Numbered from the stretch's first letter, positions 25,742-34,658 are shown. The stretch is DNA of 64,000 nt from 34-65-8 sp963529855 (GCA_963529855.1 CAURZK010000002.1:372001-436000), one strand, 5' to 3'. The notes: generated by a model not told the origin, from the sequence alone. Program-made: numbers and translations.

Positions 25742-27307
25742 TCAGTCGCCCTTTTCGAGACGTGCCAGCTCTGCATCCAGCGCAGAAACGATTTCAGCGC
25801 GCACTTCGGCTGACAGGGACTTCTCGCGGGCCAAAGTCTCGCGCGCCTGGCGAATGCCAGCCAGCGACATCCGGTGCGCGCTGGCTGCGCAGGCTACGGC
25901 CAAGGCAGTGCCGTCGACGCCGGCATGGGCCGAAGCACCGCGTTCGCAAGTCGTGACGACGCGTGTCCGCGGGATCTTGATCTTGGGCATATCGATCCGT
26001 GCCACGCGCAAGGCTTCCAGCTCTGCAACCCGCGCTTCCACCCTTGCCAGGTTGGCATCCTTCAGGCCGTTGCGCACTTCTTCCTGGATTCGGGCAACCT
26101 CTGCTTCGGCAAGCCCCTTCAAATCATGCATTTCGACACGTGTTTCCCGTTCGGTCCGACGTTCGACGTCCGACGTGCGGTCGTCCTCTGCGGCTTCCCG
26201 CTCGCGGCGCACCACCATGACCTTACGAACCGGCTGGCCCTCGCCATCGCGCTCGATCCGGACCTCGCGGATAACCACCGGCGCATCGGGCGCAGGTGCC
26301 GCTTCCGGAGGCAGCGGTGCGCCAGTTGTTTCGGGCGGCGGCGGGGCAGCGGGCGGTTCCTGTGCGCGAAGGCGCTCTGCATAAGTGATCGAGGCCGTCA
26401 GCGGCAGGGCCAGAACCCCGATCGCCAGCAGAGCGCGTCCGGCCATCCGGCGGCGGGGGGAAATGTCAGTCATGGCAAGGCTCCTCAACCGGTGAATGAT
26501 GCTCTTCTGCCCGAGCACGGGGCAGGCCATCGGCGCGGCCAGGGCCACGTTGGGGCCGGCTGCGAACCCGGCGATGACACTGGCGTAGGTGCCGCGCAGC
26601 TCGCGTGCGCAACTGGCCACCACCCGGGCGTCACACGCAGCCTCCTGATCGCGCCGCAGCGCGCTCCAGCCATACCAGCCAAGCGGATTGAACCAGTGCA
26701 TCGCGAACAGCGGCTGGGCGGCGAAGTTCACCAGCAGGTCGCGGCCCCGGTGGTGCGCCAGTTCATGCGCAAGCGCGAGGTCACGCGAGGTGCGGTCGTG
26801 CCACGCCATGAAGCCGGGCGGCAAGGCGATCACCCGGTCCAGCACGCCAAAGGCGACGGGCGAGGATGCGGCCGGTGTTTCCACCAGCCGCACCCCACCA
26901 GCACAGCCGACCGGGGTCGCGTCGGCCAGCAACTCATCACGCATTCGGAAATACAAGGTGAAGCGGCGCACCAGGAACACCGCTGTGCCGACCAGCCATA
27001 CTGCCAGCAGTACGGCGGCCCAATCGATCGGATCGCTGGCAACCGGCGAGAATTGCGCAGCTGCCTGAGCATCGGCAAGCTCGATCGGGAGCATGACGGT
27101 ATGCAGCGCCGGGTCGACCGGTTCCGCCTTCGGCGCCAGCCAGGCCGGCAGCTCGATCGGCGGAACCACGAGGCGGAGCATCGGCAGCAGCCACAAGGCG
27201 TAGGCCGCCTGCGGCCCGCAATACCGCGCCACCGGCCGGCGCAGGACGAGGACCAGCGCGATCAGCGCAGCGGTCCAGGCGAGCGTATGAACTAGCCAAT
27301 CGGTCAT
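25742..27307 (-). CDS. BlaR1/MecR1-like M56 membrane metallopeptidase
   Basis: Sensor-protease of 521 residues. The N-terminal half has four membrane helices; the cytoplasmic zinc site is ALAHELAHHRGRD with the third ligand in DQEAACDARV. After another helix (about residue 285) come a Pro-rich stretch (APPPPETTGAP...), a long charged coiled-coil region and an Ala-rich tail with two Cys. It lacks the penicillin-binding domain of true BlaR1, so the inducing signal is not necessarily a beta-lactam. It overlaps the blaI-type gene by 4 bases. The protease would cleave that repressor on activation (family knowledge). Confidence 0.9.
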   Translation of the reverse strand: MTDWLVHTLAWTAALIALVLVLRRPVARYCGPQAAYALWLLPMLRLVVPPIELPAWLAPKAEPVDPALHTVMLPIELADAQAAAQFSPVASDPIDWAAVLLAVWLVGTAVFLVRRFTLYFRMRDELLADATPVGCAGGVRLVETPAASSPVAFGVLDRVIALPPGFMAWHDRTSRDLALAHELAHHRGRDLLVNFAAQPLFAMHWFNPLGWYGWSALRRDQEAACDARVVASCARELRGTYASVIAGFAAGPNVALAAPMACPVLGQKSIIHRLRSLAMTDISPRRRMAGRALLAIGVLALPLTASITYAERLRAQEPPAAPPPPETTGAPLPPEAAPAPDAPVVIREVRIERDGEGQPVRKVMVVRREREAAEDDRTSDVERRTERETRVEMHDLKGLAEAEVARIQEEVRNGLKDANLARVEARVAELEALRVARIDMPKIKIPRTRVVTTCERGASAHAGVDGTALAVACAASAHRMSLAGIRQARETLAREKSLSAEVRAEIVSALDAELARLEKGD

Positions 27308-27672
27308 TTGCGCAGCTCCCTCAACAGCGCTTCGATCTCGGCGAGGTCGTCGTCGGTCAGCACCTCGCTTTCGGCAAGGTGAGCAAATAGCGGAGCGGCC
27401 CGTCCGCCAAACAGGCGATCGACCAGCCGCTGCGATTCATCGATCACGTAATCGGTGCGTTCCAGAACCGGCGTATAGAGGAACCGGCGCCCGTCAGGCT
27501 CTGTCGCGGCCGCGCCCTTCTGGACCAGCCGCGCGAGCAATGTCTTGACCGTCGCCAGGCTCCAGTCGCGATCCTTGCACACTGCCTCGCAGACTTCGGT
27601 CGCGGTCAGGGGGCTCTGTTCCCACAGCGCCTCCATCACCGCTTGTTCCGCTTCGCTGATCCGCTCGGCCAC
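27304..27672 (-). CDS. blaI: BlaI/MecI/CopY family repressor
   Basis: Winged-helix repressor of 122 residues. The DNA-binding domain spans residues 1-75 (ISEAEQAVMEALWEQSPLTA, then WSLATVKTLLARLVQKGA); the C-terminal half holds the dimer helices and the region BlaR1-type proteases cut. The start is a GTG at 27672 with GAGGAG at 6-bp spacing; an upstream in-frame start at 27756 would run through the operator region. Two TAC-N4-GTA operators lie 24-56 bases upstream, so it very likely represses itself and the M56 gene. Confidence 0.92.
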   Translation of the reverse strand: MAERISEAEQAVMEALWEQSPLTATEVCEAVCKDRDWSLATVKTLLARLVQKGAAATEPDGRRFLYTPVLERTDYVIDESQRLVDRLFGGRAAPLFAHLAESEVLTDDDLAEIEALLRELRK

Positions 27673-27695
27673 GTCGTGCTCCTCACATGCTGCGA

Positions 27696-27728
27696 CTACG
27701 CCTGTAGCCACTTCGACTACGCCTGTAA
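27696..27728. promoter_or_regulatory. Twin BlaI-type operators overlapping a promoter
   Basis: CTACGCCTGTAG (27696-27707) and CTACGCCTGTAA (27717-27728) are both TAC-N4-GTA dyads like BlaI/MecI sites, inside a larger direct repeat CGACTACGCCTGTA, with centres exactly 21 bp apart (two helical turns). On the minus strand TTTACA (27731-27726) followed by 17 bases and TACAGG gives a possible -35/-10 that the operators cover. The lldD start is only 55 bases away on the other side, so it could be affected too. Confidence 0.75.
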
Positions 27729-27782
27729 ACCTGAAGCTTGAATGAACCGGCTGCACAGGCGGGCATTCGTTGATAGACCGCC

Positions 27783-28934
27783 ATGATGCGTTTGTCGGAT
27801 TGCCATAACATCGATGATCTTCGGGACCTTGCGCAGCGGCGGCTGCCCTGGCCAGTATTCGATTATATCGACGGAGCCGCCGACGACGAGGTTACGCGCA
27901 CGCGCAACACGGCCGCGTTCAACGACATCGATCTGGTCCCCAACGTGCTGGCCGGGGTCGACACGATCGACACCCGCTGCACCATCATGGGGCGCGAGAG
28001 CGCGCTGCCCATCATGCTCAGCCCCACAGCCCTGCAGCGGGTGTTCCACTGGGAAGGAGAACGCGCGGTCGCACGCGCGGCGGCAAGGTTCGGGCTGTGG
28101 TTCGGCATCTCCAGCCTTGCGACAGTCAGCATCGAGGAAATTGCCGCGCTGACTCGCGGGCCAAAGATGTTCCAGCTTTACGTCCACAAGGATCACGGCC
28201 TGAACGCCTCCATGATCCAGCGCTGCCAGGCGGCGGGGTTCGACGCCCTCGCCCTGACGGTCGACACGATCGTTTCGGGCAAGCGCGAACGGTGCCAACG
28301 ATCGGGTTTCACCACCCCGCCCCGCTTCACGCCCCGCGCAGTCTGGTCCTACGCCACGCGGCCGCGATGGACTCTCGATTACCTGTGCCGCGAGAAATTC
28401 CGCCTGCCCAATCTCGACACGCATGTAAGCGAAGGGACTGGCAAGGCGGTGAGCATCGCCGAGTATTTCAACACGATGCTCGACACCGCGATGGACTGGG
28501 ATACCGCCGCGCGCATCCGGCATGACTGGGGCGGCACGTTCTGCCTCAAGGGCGTGATGAGCGCCGCCGATGCGCGCCGCGCAGTCGATATTGGTGCTGA
28601 TGCGATCATGATCTCCAACCATGGCGGGCGCCAGCTCGATGGCAGCCGCGCGCCGTTCGATCAGCTGGCCGAGATCGTCGATGCGGTCGGCGGTGACATC
28701 GAGATTATCTGCGACGGCGGCATTCGTCGCGGAACGCATGTATTGAAGGCGCTTGCCCAGGGGGCAAACGCTGCATCCGGCGGCCGGCTATACCTTTACG
28801 CTCTTGCCGCGGCAGGCCAGGCGGGCGTCGAACATGCGCTGTCGCTGTTGAAGGACGAGATCGAACGCGGAATGCGGCTGATGGGCGTGACGTCGGTCGA
28901 CCAGCTCAACCGCGACATGCTGCGGCGGCGATGA
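27783..28934 (+). CDS. lldD: FMN-dependent L-lactate dehydrogenase / alpha-hydroxy acid oxidase
   Basis: Flavoenzyme of 383 residues oxidising L-lactate or another 2-hydroxy acid to the 2-oxoacid and feeding the quinone pool or oxygen. FMN and substrate residues lie in LSPTALQRVFHWEGE, LTVDTIVSGKRERC, MISNHGGRQLDGS (catalytic His) and CDGGIRRGTHVLKAL. Length and the VSGKRERC insertion fit LldD-type enzymes. Two adjacent ATGs (27783 and 27786) are possible starts. It diverges from the blaI gene and may share its control region. Confidence 0.9.
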   Translation: MMRLSDCHNIDDLRDLAQRRLPWPVFDYIDGAADDEVTRTRNTAAFNDIDLVPNVLAGVDTIDTRCTIMGRESALPIMLSPTALQRVFHWEGERAVARAAARFGLWFGISSLATVSIEEIAALTRGPKMFQLYVHKDHGLNASMIQRCQAAGFDALALTVDTIVSGKRERCQRSGFTTPPRFTPRAVWSYATRPRWTLDYLCREKFRLPNLDTHVSEGTGKAVSIAEYFNTMLDTAMDWDTAARIRHDWGGTFCLKGVMSAADARRAVDIGADAIMISNHGGRQLDGSRAPFDQLAEIVDAVGGDIEIICDGGIRRGTHVLKALAQGANAASGGRLYLYALAAAGQAGVEHALSLLKDEIERGMRLMGVTSVDQLNRDMLRRR

Positions 28935-28994
28935 TTGCTTTGCCGGTTCAATGCGCGCAATGTTTTACGGGGCGCGGGCAACGGGAGGTCAGGT

Positions 28995-29477
28995 ATGATT
29001 CAGCTTCACCCAACTGTACTTTCAGCCGGCCTCGTGCTGGCGGTCGCGGCATCGCCTGCCAGCAGCCAGACGGTTGTCGCGAGCGAGCCGCAAACCGTGG
29101 TCGCGGCGGTCGAAGCTGCGGGAATGCGGACGAACGTCGACCGCACCCAAGGGCAGGCCCCCCACATCGAAAGCTGGCATGACGGGCGCAAGTTTCTCAT
29201 CTTGTTCTACAACTGCGACGAAGCCCAGGAGAATTGTCGCACCCTGCAGTTCTACTTTGGCTTCAACGATGCCAAGGACACGACGCTCGAGCGCATCAAC
29301 GACTGGAACCGGACCAAGCGTTTCACCCGTGCCTATCGCGATGACGAGGGCGACCCGGTGCTGGAAATGGATCTCGACACCGATCCCGATGGCGTGTCGC
29401 AGGCATGGTTTCACGAACAACTGGCAACCTGGCGGACCCAGATGAACGCCTATCGCGAACACATCGCGGCCCGGTGA
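28995..29477 (+). CDS. Secreted YbjN domain protein
   Basis: Protein of 160 residues with an N-terminal signal peptide (cleavage near SPASSQ) followed by a YbjN domain (PF10722), seen in FYNCDEAQENCRTLQFYFGF and INDWNRTKRFTRAYRDDEGD. The domain has a secretion-chaperone-like fold in other proteins, but its role here is unknown. The ATG at 28995 has GGAGGT about 8 bases upstream, which decides against an in-frame start at 28935 that lacks a signal sequence. It converges with the HExxH lipoprotein gene 10 bases away. Confidence 0.8.
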   Translation: MIQLHPTVLSAGLVLAVAASPASSQTVVASEPQTVVAAVEAAGMRTNVDRTQGQAPHIESWHDGRKFLILFYNCDEAQENCRTLQFYFGFNDAKDTTLERINDWNRTKRFTRAYRDDEGDPVLEMDLDTDPDGVSQAWFHEQLATWRTQMNAYREHIAAR

Positions 29478-29487
29478 CGAGCCGACC

Positions 29488-30327
29488 TCAGCAGACTTCT
29501 GCGGTGTTCTCCGGGATCGGCCCCGGGGGCACCCGCGCCGGGTGAAGATAAAACGGATCGGCGGCGAGCCGGTGGCGGTTGCCATACGCTTTCGCCAGCA
29601 CGGCGGCGAGGCGCGGATCGTATGCGGCCAGATCGCGGTGGCTCAAGATCCGCCGCCCGCCGAATGCCGCGAGCCGGTTGGAATTGAACCAGAACTGCGT
29701 GCCTTCGGCCCAGTATTCCTGCACCGTCGTGCTGGCGTATTCGTCCTTCCATAACCCTTCCGCCAGTGCGGCGGCATAGGCTGCCTCCACCTCGGCATAG
29801 AGCGCAGGGTCGGCCTGTTGCACGGCGAAAAGCACGTTGTGGGCAAATTCGTGGACGAAGATCGTCTCGCCGTAATAGCGGCTGGTGCGCAGGCCGAGCA
29901 GGTCCTCCTCCGAGCCCACCATGTTGCGCCCGCCGATCCCGCGTGCGCGTGCGTTCCAGTACTCGCGATCGGTCAGGGCGCCGATCCGGGTGTCGTAATG
30001 TTTCCGCTCGCATCGCGTCAGCCGCGGGTCGTCACGGGTCGGCCGGGTCCAGTGCGCATTTTGGGGCAGATCGGTGATCGCTTCCTCTTCGGCGAGGATC
30101 GCGACACGATAGCCCTCACGCGCCAATACTGCGCCGAGGTCGGGCCGATACGCCAGCATCTCGGTCATCAAGGACTGTGCCGCCGTCATCGCCTCGGGCG
30201 CAACCCGGCGCGAAGCGAGGATCGGAATGCCCGCGACCTCGACTTGCTGGGTATAGGCAAACGGCTCGCTCGCCGACGTGGCGCAAGCGGCCAGCGCCAG
30301 CGCGGCGAGCCCTGCGACCCGCCGCAT
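29488..30327 (-). CDS. Putative HExxH metallopeptidase-like lipoprotein
   Basis: Unrecognised protein of 279 residues. The signal MRRVAGLAALALAAC ends in a lipobox (Cys15). The central region has TIFVHEFAHNVLF, a good HExxH zinc motif, followed about 50 residues on by VQEYWAEGTQFWF, where the Glu could be the third ligand. RNMVGSEEDLLGLRTSRYYG precedes the motif. A gluzincin-type peptidase is therefore plausible. The start lies 5 bases after the sdhA stop, so it is probably translated from the sdh mRNA. Whether it serves succinate dehydrogenase is unknown. Confidence 0.7.
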   Translation of the reverse strand: MRRVAGLAALALAACATSASEPFAYTQQVEVAGIPILASRRVAPEAMTAAQSLMTEMLAYRPDLGAVLAREGYRVAILAEEEAITDLPQNAHWTRPTRDDPRLTRCERKHYDTRIGALTDREYWNARARGIGGRNMVGSEEDLLGLRTSRYYGETIFVHEFAHNVLFAVQQADPALYAEVEAAYAAALAEGLWKDEYASTTVQEYWAEGTQFWFNSNRLAAFGGRRILSHRDLAAYDPRLAAVLAKAYGNRHRLAADPFYLHPARVPPGPIPENTAEVC

Positions 30328-30332
30328 CGCGA

Positions 30333-32138
30333 TCAGTAGACCCGCTTCTTCGGCTTGATGTACTCGATATCGTCGGTGAGCGTGTATTCGTGCACCGGAC
30401 GATAATCGATCCGCACTGCACCCCCGCTGCCGCCCCACCCTTCGAACCAGGCGGCGGTGTGCTTCATCCAGTTGGCATCGTCGCGCTCGGGGAAATCCTC
30501 GTGCGCGTGGGCGCCGCGCGATTCCTTGCGGTTTTCCGCGCTCGCCATCGTCACCACGGCCTGCGCCATCAGGTTGTCGAGCTCCATCGTCTCGATCAGG
30601 TCGCTGTTCCAGATCAGCGAACGGTCGGTGACGTGGATATCCTGCATCCGCTTGTTGACCTCGGCCAGCTTGGCAACGCCTTCGCTCAACAGCGCGCTGT
30701 CGCGGAACACGGCGGCGTGCCTGGTCATCGTCTTCTGCATGTCCGCGCGGATCGACGCCGTCGGCGAACCGCCCCTGGCGTTGCGGAAATGATCGAGACG
30801 GCCGAGCGCCAGATCGGCGCTGTCGCCCGGCAGCTCGTCATGCGCGGTACCTGGACGGATCAGTTCCTTGAGCCGGTGCCCGGTCGCGCGGCCGAACACC
30901 ACGAGGTCGATCAGCGAGTTGGAGCCGAGCCGGTTGGCGCCGTGCACCGAAACGCATGCGGCCTCGCCTACAGCGAACAGGCCGGGGACGACCGTTTCCG
31001 GATTGCCGTCGGCGCCGATGGTCATCACCTCGCCGTGGTAGTTACAGGGGATGCCGCCCATGTTGTAATGGACCGTCGGCGTCACCGGCAAAGGCTGGCG
31101 GGTGAGGTCGACGCCCGCGAAAATCTTGCCGCTCTCGGTGATGCCCGGCAGGCGCTGGGCCAGCGTTTCGGCGGGAATGTGGTCGAGGTGGAGGTAGATG
31201 TGGTCCTTTTCCGGCCCGACACCACGCCCCTCGCGCATTTCCAGCGCCATGGAGCGCGACACGACGTCGCGGCTGGCCAGATCCTTGGCGCTGGGGGCAT
31301 AGCGTTCCATGAACCGCTCGCCTTCGGAATTGGTAAGGTATCCGCCTTCGCCCCGCGCGCCTTCAGTGATCAGCACGCCCGCGCCGTAAATGCCGGTCGG
31401 GTGGAACTGGACGAATTCCATGTCCTGCATCGGCAATCCTGCCCGCAGGACCATGCCTCCGCCATCGCCGGTGCACGTATGCGCGCTGGTGGCGGTGAAG
31501 TAGCACCGGCCATAGCCGCCCGTCGCCAGGACCACGGCGTGGGCCTTGAACCGGTGGATCGTGCCATCGTCCATGCACATGGCGATCACGCCGACGCACT
31601 TGCCGTTCTTCATGATCAGGTCGATCGCGAAGTATTCGATGAAGAAGTCGGCGTCGTACTTCAGGCTCTGCTGATAAAGCGCGTGGAGCATCGCGTGGCC
31701 GGTACGGTCGGCGGCGGCGGCCGTGCGCTGGACCGGGGGGCCTTCGCCCATGTTCTGCATGTGCCCGCCGAACGGGCGCTGATAGATCGTGCCGTCTTCG
31801 TTGCGGCTGAAGGGAACGCCGGCGTGTTCCAGCTCGTAAACTGCCTGCGGCGCCTCGCGCACCATGTATTCGATCGCGTCCTGATCGCCCAGCCAGTCGG
31901 ACCCCTTGACGGTGTCGAACATGTGCCACGACCAGTGATCGGGGCTGTTGTTGCCGAGCGACGCGGCGATGCCGCCCTGCGCCGCGACCGTGTGCGAACG
32001 GGTCGGGAAGACCTTGGTCACGCAGGCGGTCTTCAGTCCCGCTTCGGCCGCGCCCATCGTCGCGCGCAGGCCCGATCCGCCCGCGCCCACGACCACCACG
32101 TCGTAAGTATGGTCGATGATCTTGTAGGCAGCAGTCAT
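30333..32138 (-). CDS. sdhA: Succinate dehydrogenase flavoprotein subunit
   Basis: Complex II subunit of 601 residues, with covalent FAD, oxidising succinate to fumarate. FAD motif VVVGAGGSGLRA, the His for flavin attachment in TRSHTVAAQGG, substrate residues in FVQFHPTGIYG, TEGARGEGG and the HYNMGGIPCNYHG stretch are all present. The ATG at 32138 overlaps the sdhD stop (ATGA); a far upstream in-frame start would only read through sdhD in another frame. The iron-sulphur subunit gene sdhB, usually next to sdhA, is not here. Confidence 0.97.
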   Translation of the reverse strand: MTAAYKIIDHTYDVVVVGAGGSGLRATMGAAEAGLKTACVTKVFPTRSHTVAAQGGIAASLGNNSPDHWSWHMFDTVKGSDWLGDQDAIEYMVREAPQAVYELEHAGVPFSRNEDGTIYQRPFGGHMQNMGEGPPVQRTAAAADRTGHAMLHALYQQSLKYDADFFIEYFAIDLIMKNGKCVGVIAMCMDDGTIHRFKAHAVVLATGGYGRCYFTATSAHTCTGDGGGMVLRAGLPMQDMEFVQFHPTGIYGAGVLITEGARGEGGYLTNSEGERFMERYAPSAKDLASRDVVSRSMALEMREGRGVGPEKDHIYLHLDHIPAETLAQRLPGITESGKIFAGVDLTRQPLPVTPTVHYNMGGIPCNYHGEVMTIGADGNPETVVPGLFAVGEAACVSVHGANRLGSNSLIDLVVFGRATGHRLKELIRPGTAHDELPGDSADLALGRLDHFRNARGGSPTASIRADMQKTMTRHAAVFRDSALLSEGVAKLAEVNKRMQDIHVTDRSLIWNSDLIETMELDNLMAQAVVTMASAENRKESRGAHAHEDFPERDDANWMKHTAAWFEGWGGSGGAVRIDYRPVHEYTLTDDIEYIKPKKRVY

Positions 32139-32524
32139 GCGGGGGCTCCGACAAGAGCGAGGCGGGCGACGCAGAACAGGCCGAAGCCGGCACCGCCGAG
32201 AGTTGCGAGATTGAGTGCGGCGATCGCGGCGAACTTGGTACCGGCTTCGTGGACGTAGTCTTCCACCAGTACCTGCAAGCCCAGCCGTGCATGCCAGAAA
32301 ACGCTGACGATCAGCAGCGCCATCGCGGTCGCTGCCAGCGGCTGCGACAGGTATTCGCTGACGGTGGCGTGGCTCATGTCCGGCAGGATGATGAAGCTGG
32401 TGATCAGCCACAGCATCAGCACCAGATTGCCGATGGCGGTGAAGCGCTGCAGCAGCCAGTGGTGCGCCCCGTGATGCGCCGAGCCGAGCCCGCGCACCTT
32501 CCCGATCGAGGTTCCGTTACCCAT
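32135..32524 (-). CDS. sdhD: Succinate dehydrogenase membrane anchor subunit
   Basis: Hydrophobic subunit of 129 residues with three helices that, with SdhC, binds haem b and ubiquinone. After a basic N-terminus (GLGSAHHGAHHWLLQRFTAI) the second helix ends FWHARLGLQVLVEDYVHE, where the conserved His and the Asp-Tyr quinone-site pair lie. It is placed between sdhC (12-base gap) and sdhA (4-base overlap). Confidence 0.92.
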   Translation of the reverse strand: MGNGTSIGKVRGLGSAHHGAHHWLLQRFTAIGNLVLMLWLITSFIILPDMSHATVSEYLSQPLAATAMALLIVSVFWHARLGLQVLVEDYVHEAGTKFAAIAALNLATLGGAGFGLFCVARLALVGAPA

Positions 32525-32536
32525 TGTCGATTATCC

Positions 32537-32917
32537 TCAGCGAAGCAGGATCGCGGCCCAGAACGCCGCCGTCAGCACCACCCCGATGATCGGCACGGCG
32601 ACCGACCAGGCCTTGTTGGTGTCGATCTCGTAACCCGCACCGATATCCAGCACGAAGTGGCGCAGGCCCGAAGTCATGTGATTGAAGAACGCCCACGACA
32701 GGCCGACCAGCACGACATAGCCGATCGGCGATGTCATCCAGTCGGTAAACGTGGCGTAATATTCCGGGCCGCTGGCGAGCGCGCCCAGCCACCACAGCAG
32801 CACGAACAGGCCGACCAGCGCCATACCGTCACCCGTGACGCGGTGGAGGATCGAGACCAGCATGTGCGGGCCCCATTTCCAGATGCTGAGGTGCGGTGAA
32901 AGCGGTCTTCCGGCCAT
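32537..32917 (-). CDS. sdhC: Succinate dehydrogenase cytochrome b556 subunit
   Basis: Membrane subunit of 126 residues. RPLSPHLSIWKW is the family signature at the N-terminus, SILHRVTGDGMA holds the Ser/Arg of the quinone site, and FNHMTSGLRHFVLD carries the haem-ligand His. Three hydrophobic helices are visible. It is first in the sdhC-sdhD-sdhA unit, and a 111-base gap with divergent SDR gene lies upstream; no promoter was recognised with confidence there. Confidence 0.94.
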   Translation of the reverse strand: MAGRPLSPHLSIWKWGPHMLVSILHRVTGDGMALVGLFVLLWWLGALASGPEYYATFTDWMTSPIGYVVLVGLSWAFFNHMTSGLRHFVLDIGAGYEIDTNKAWSVAVPIIGVVLTAAFWAAILLR

Positions 32918-33028
32918 GACTCGTGTTTCCGTTTTGCCCCGATTGCGTGCCTCCCCTTAGCGTAATGTCGGGGTGAGGCAAGCGACGCGGCCTCGACTTC
33001 GCTTGCAAAGTTTCGGATAGCGATTGCC

Positions 33029-33754
33029 ATGACCACAATCCTCGTCACCGGATCGAGCCGCGGCATCGGCGCAGCAATTTGCACCCAGCTGAAGGCACGC
33101 GGCGCAACCGTGATCGGCCACGCCAGCGCCGCGCACGACCCCGACACGATCGGCGCCGACCTTGCCGATCCGCAGGCCCCGCAGGCGCTCTGGCAAGCGG
33201 CACTGGCAAAAGCCGGCGGCGCAATCGACGTGCTGATCAACAACGCCGGGCTGTTCGCCGCCAACCCGCTCGACGGTTCCGACATCGAATGGCTGGACAG
33301 GTGGGAAGATACCTTGCGGATCAACCTCACTTCCGCCGCGCAGCTCAGCCGGTTTGCCGTGCGCCATTGGCAGGAACGCGGTGCCAATGGAGAAAAGGGG
33401 GGCGGACGCATCGTGCACGTCGCCAGTCGCGCCGGGCATCGCGGCGACAGCCCCGCGCATTGGCACTATGCCGCCGCCAAGGGCGGGATGCTGGCCATGC
33501 ACAAGACCATCGCACGGCAATACGCGGCGCAAGGCATCCTCAGCTATGCCATCACGCCCGGCTTTACCGACACGTCGATGGCGGGCGATTATCTCGCCAG
33601 CCGGGGCGGGCCGGGTCTGCTGGCGGATATTCCGCTGGGCCGGGTGGCGACGCCGGACGAAATCGCCACCATTGCCGTCTTCTGCGCGCTCGACGCCCCG
33701 CCCAGCCTGACGGGCGCGACGCTCGACGCCAATGGAGCAAGTTATGTCCGGTAA
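33029..33754 (+). CDS. SDR family oxidoreductase
   Basis: Short-chain dehydrogenase/reductase of 241 residues. The cofactor motif TGSSRGIG, NNAG in INNAGLFAANP, the Ser in HVASRAG and the YxxxK in YAAAKGG are complete, and the C-terminus has GATLDANGASYVR as in FabG-like enzymes. The substrate is not predictable. It is coupled to the metallo-beta-lactamase gene by an 11-base overlap and diverges from sdhC. Confidence 0.9.
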   Translation: MTTILVTGSSRGIGAAICTQLKARGATVIGHASAAHDPDTIGADLADPQAPQALWQAALAKAGGAIDVLINNAGLFAANPLDGSDIEWLDRWEDTLRINLTSAAQLSRFAVRHWQERGANGEKGGGRIVHVASRAGHRGDSPAHWHYAAAKGGMLAMHKTIARQYAAQGILSYAITPGFTDTSMAGDYLASRGGPGLLADIPLGRVATPDEIATIAVFCALDAPPSLTGATLDANGASYVR

Positions 33755-34658
33755 ACTGGCCGCCCTTCTACCCGTGACTGCGCTGTTGGCAGGCTGTGTG
33801 AAAGCTGGAGAGCCCGCCGCGCTCGCACCGGAGGAAAATCGCGCCGAGTGGGCGCCAACCTGCAAGGACTGGGACGAGTGGGATAAGCCCGCCCCACCTT
33901 ACCGCATTCACGGGCAGACCTATTACGTTGGCACTTGCGGGATCACCGCATTGCTGATCGTCGGCACGGACGGTCTCGTCCTGATCGACACCGGCACAGT
34001 GCCCGGATCGCAGGTGGTCGAAGCGAATATCGAACGCCTCGGGTTCTCGCTTGCCCAGGTCAAGGCGCTGTTCGTCAGTCACGAACATTTCGACCATGTC
34101 GGCGGCTTGGCGCGGCTGCAGCGCCTGAGCGGCGCAACGGTCTACACCGCGCCAGCGGCGGAACCCGTGCTGCGGACCGGCCGCGACGATCCGCGCGATC
34201 CCCAGGCCGGTCTGCACGATCCGATGGAACCCGTCACTGGAGCCATCCGCGCCCTCGCTGATGGTGAGGTGGTCGATGTCGCAGGCCTGCGTATCGGGGG
34301 GATCGCCACTGCCGGTCACACCCTCGGGGCGATGAGCTGGCGCTGGGAAAGCTGCGACAACGCGCAATGCCGCACGGTCGTCTATGCCGACAGCCTCAGC
34401 CCGGTCAGCGCGGATAATTACCGCTTCACCGACCACCCCGACTATGTCGCCATGTTCCGCCGGGGCATTGCCCGGCTTGCGGCAACCCCTTGCGATATTC
34501 TCCTGACCCCCCATCCGTCGGCGAGCGACATGCGCGCGAAAGCCACCGGCAGCACGCCGTGGGTCGATGCCGGCGCTTGCAGCGCCTATGCCGCGCGCGC
34601 CAGCAAGCGGCTCGACGATCGGCTGGCAACAGAGGCGAAAACTGCCAATGGCGAATAG
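33744..34658 (+). CDS. Subclass B3 metallo-beta-lactamase, lipoprotein
   Basis: Zinc hydrolase of 304 residues predicted to open beta-lactam rings, including carbapenems. The zinc ligands follow the B3 pattern: SHEHFDHVGG (His-x-His-x-Asp-His), AGHTLGAMSW and the late His in LLTPHPSASD. A lipobox LLAGC (Cys18) indicates membrane anchoring in the periplasm. The start at 33744 has GGAG 6 bases upstream; the ATG at 33732 is less likely. Chromosomal B3 enzymes are known in Erythrobacter and other sphingomonads. It sits between an SDR and prmA without mobile elements, so it looks native. Activity on real antibiotics must be measured. Confidence 0.9.
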   Translation: MSGKLAALLPVTALLAGCVKAGEPAALAPEENRAEWAPTCKDWDEWDKPAPPYRIHGQTYYVGTCGITALLIVGTDGLVLIDTGTVPGSQVVEANIERLGFSLAQVKALFVSHEHFDHVGGLARLQRLSGATVYTAPAAEPVLRTGRDDPRDPQAGLHDPMEPVTGAIRALADGEVVDVAGLRIGGIATAGHTLGAMSWRWESCDNAQCRTVVYADSLSPVSADNYRFTDHPDYVAMFRRGIARLAATPCDILLTPHPSASDMRAKATGSTPWVDAGACSAYAARASKRLDDRLATEAKTANGE

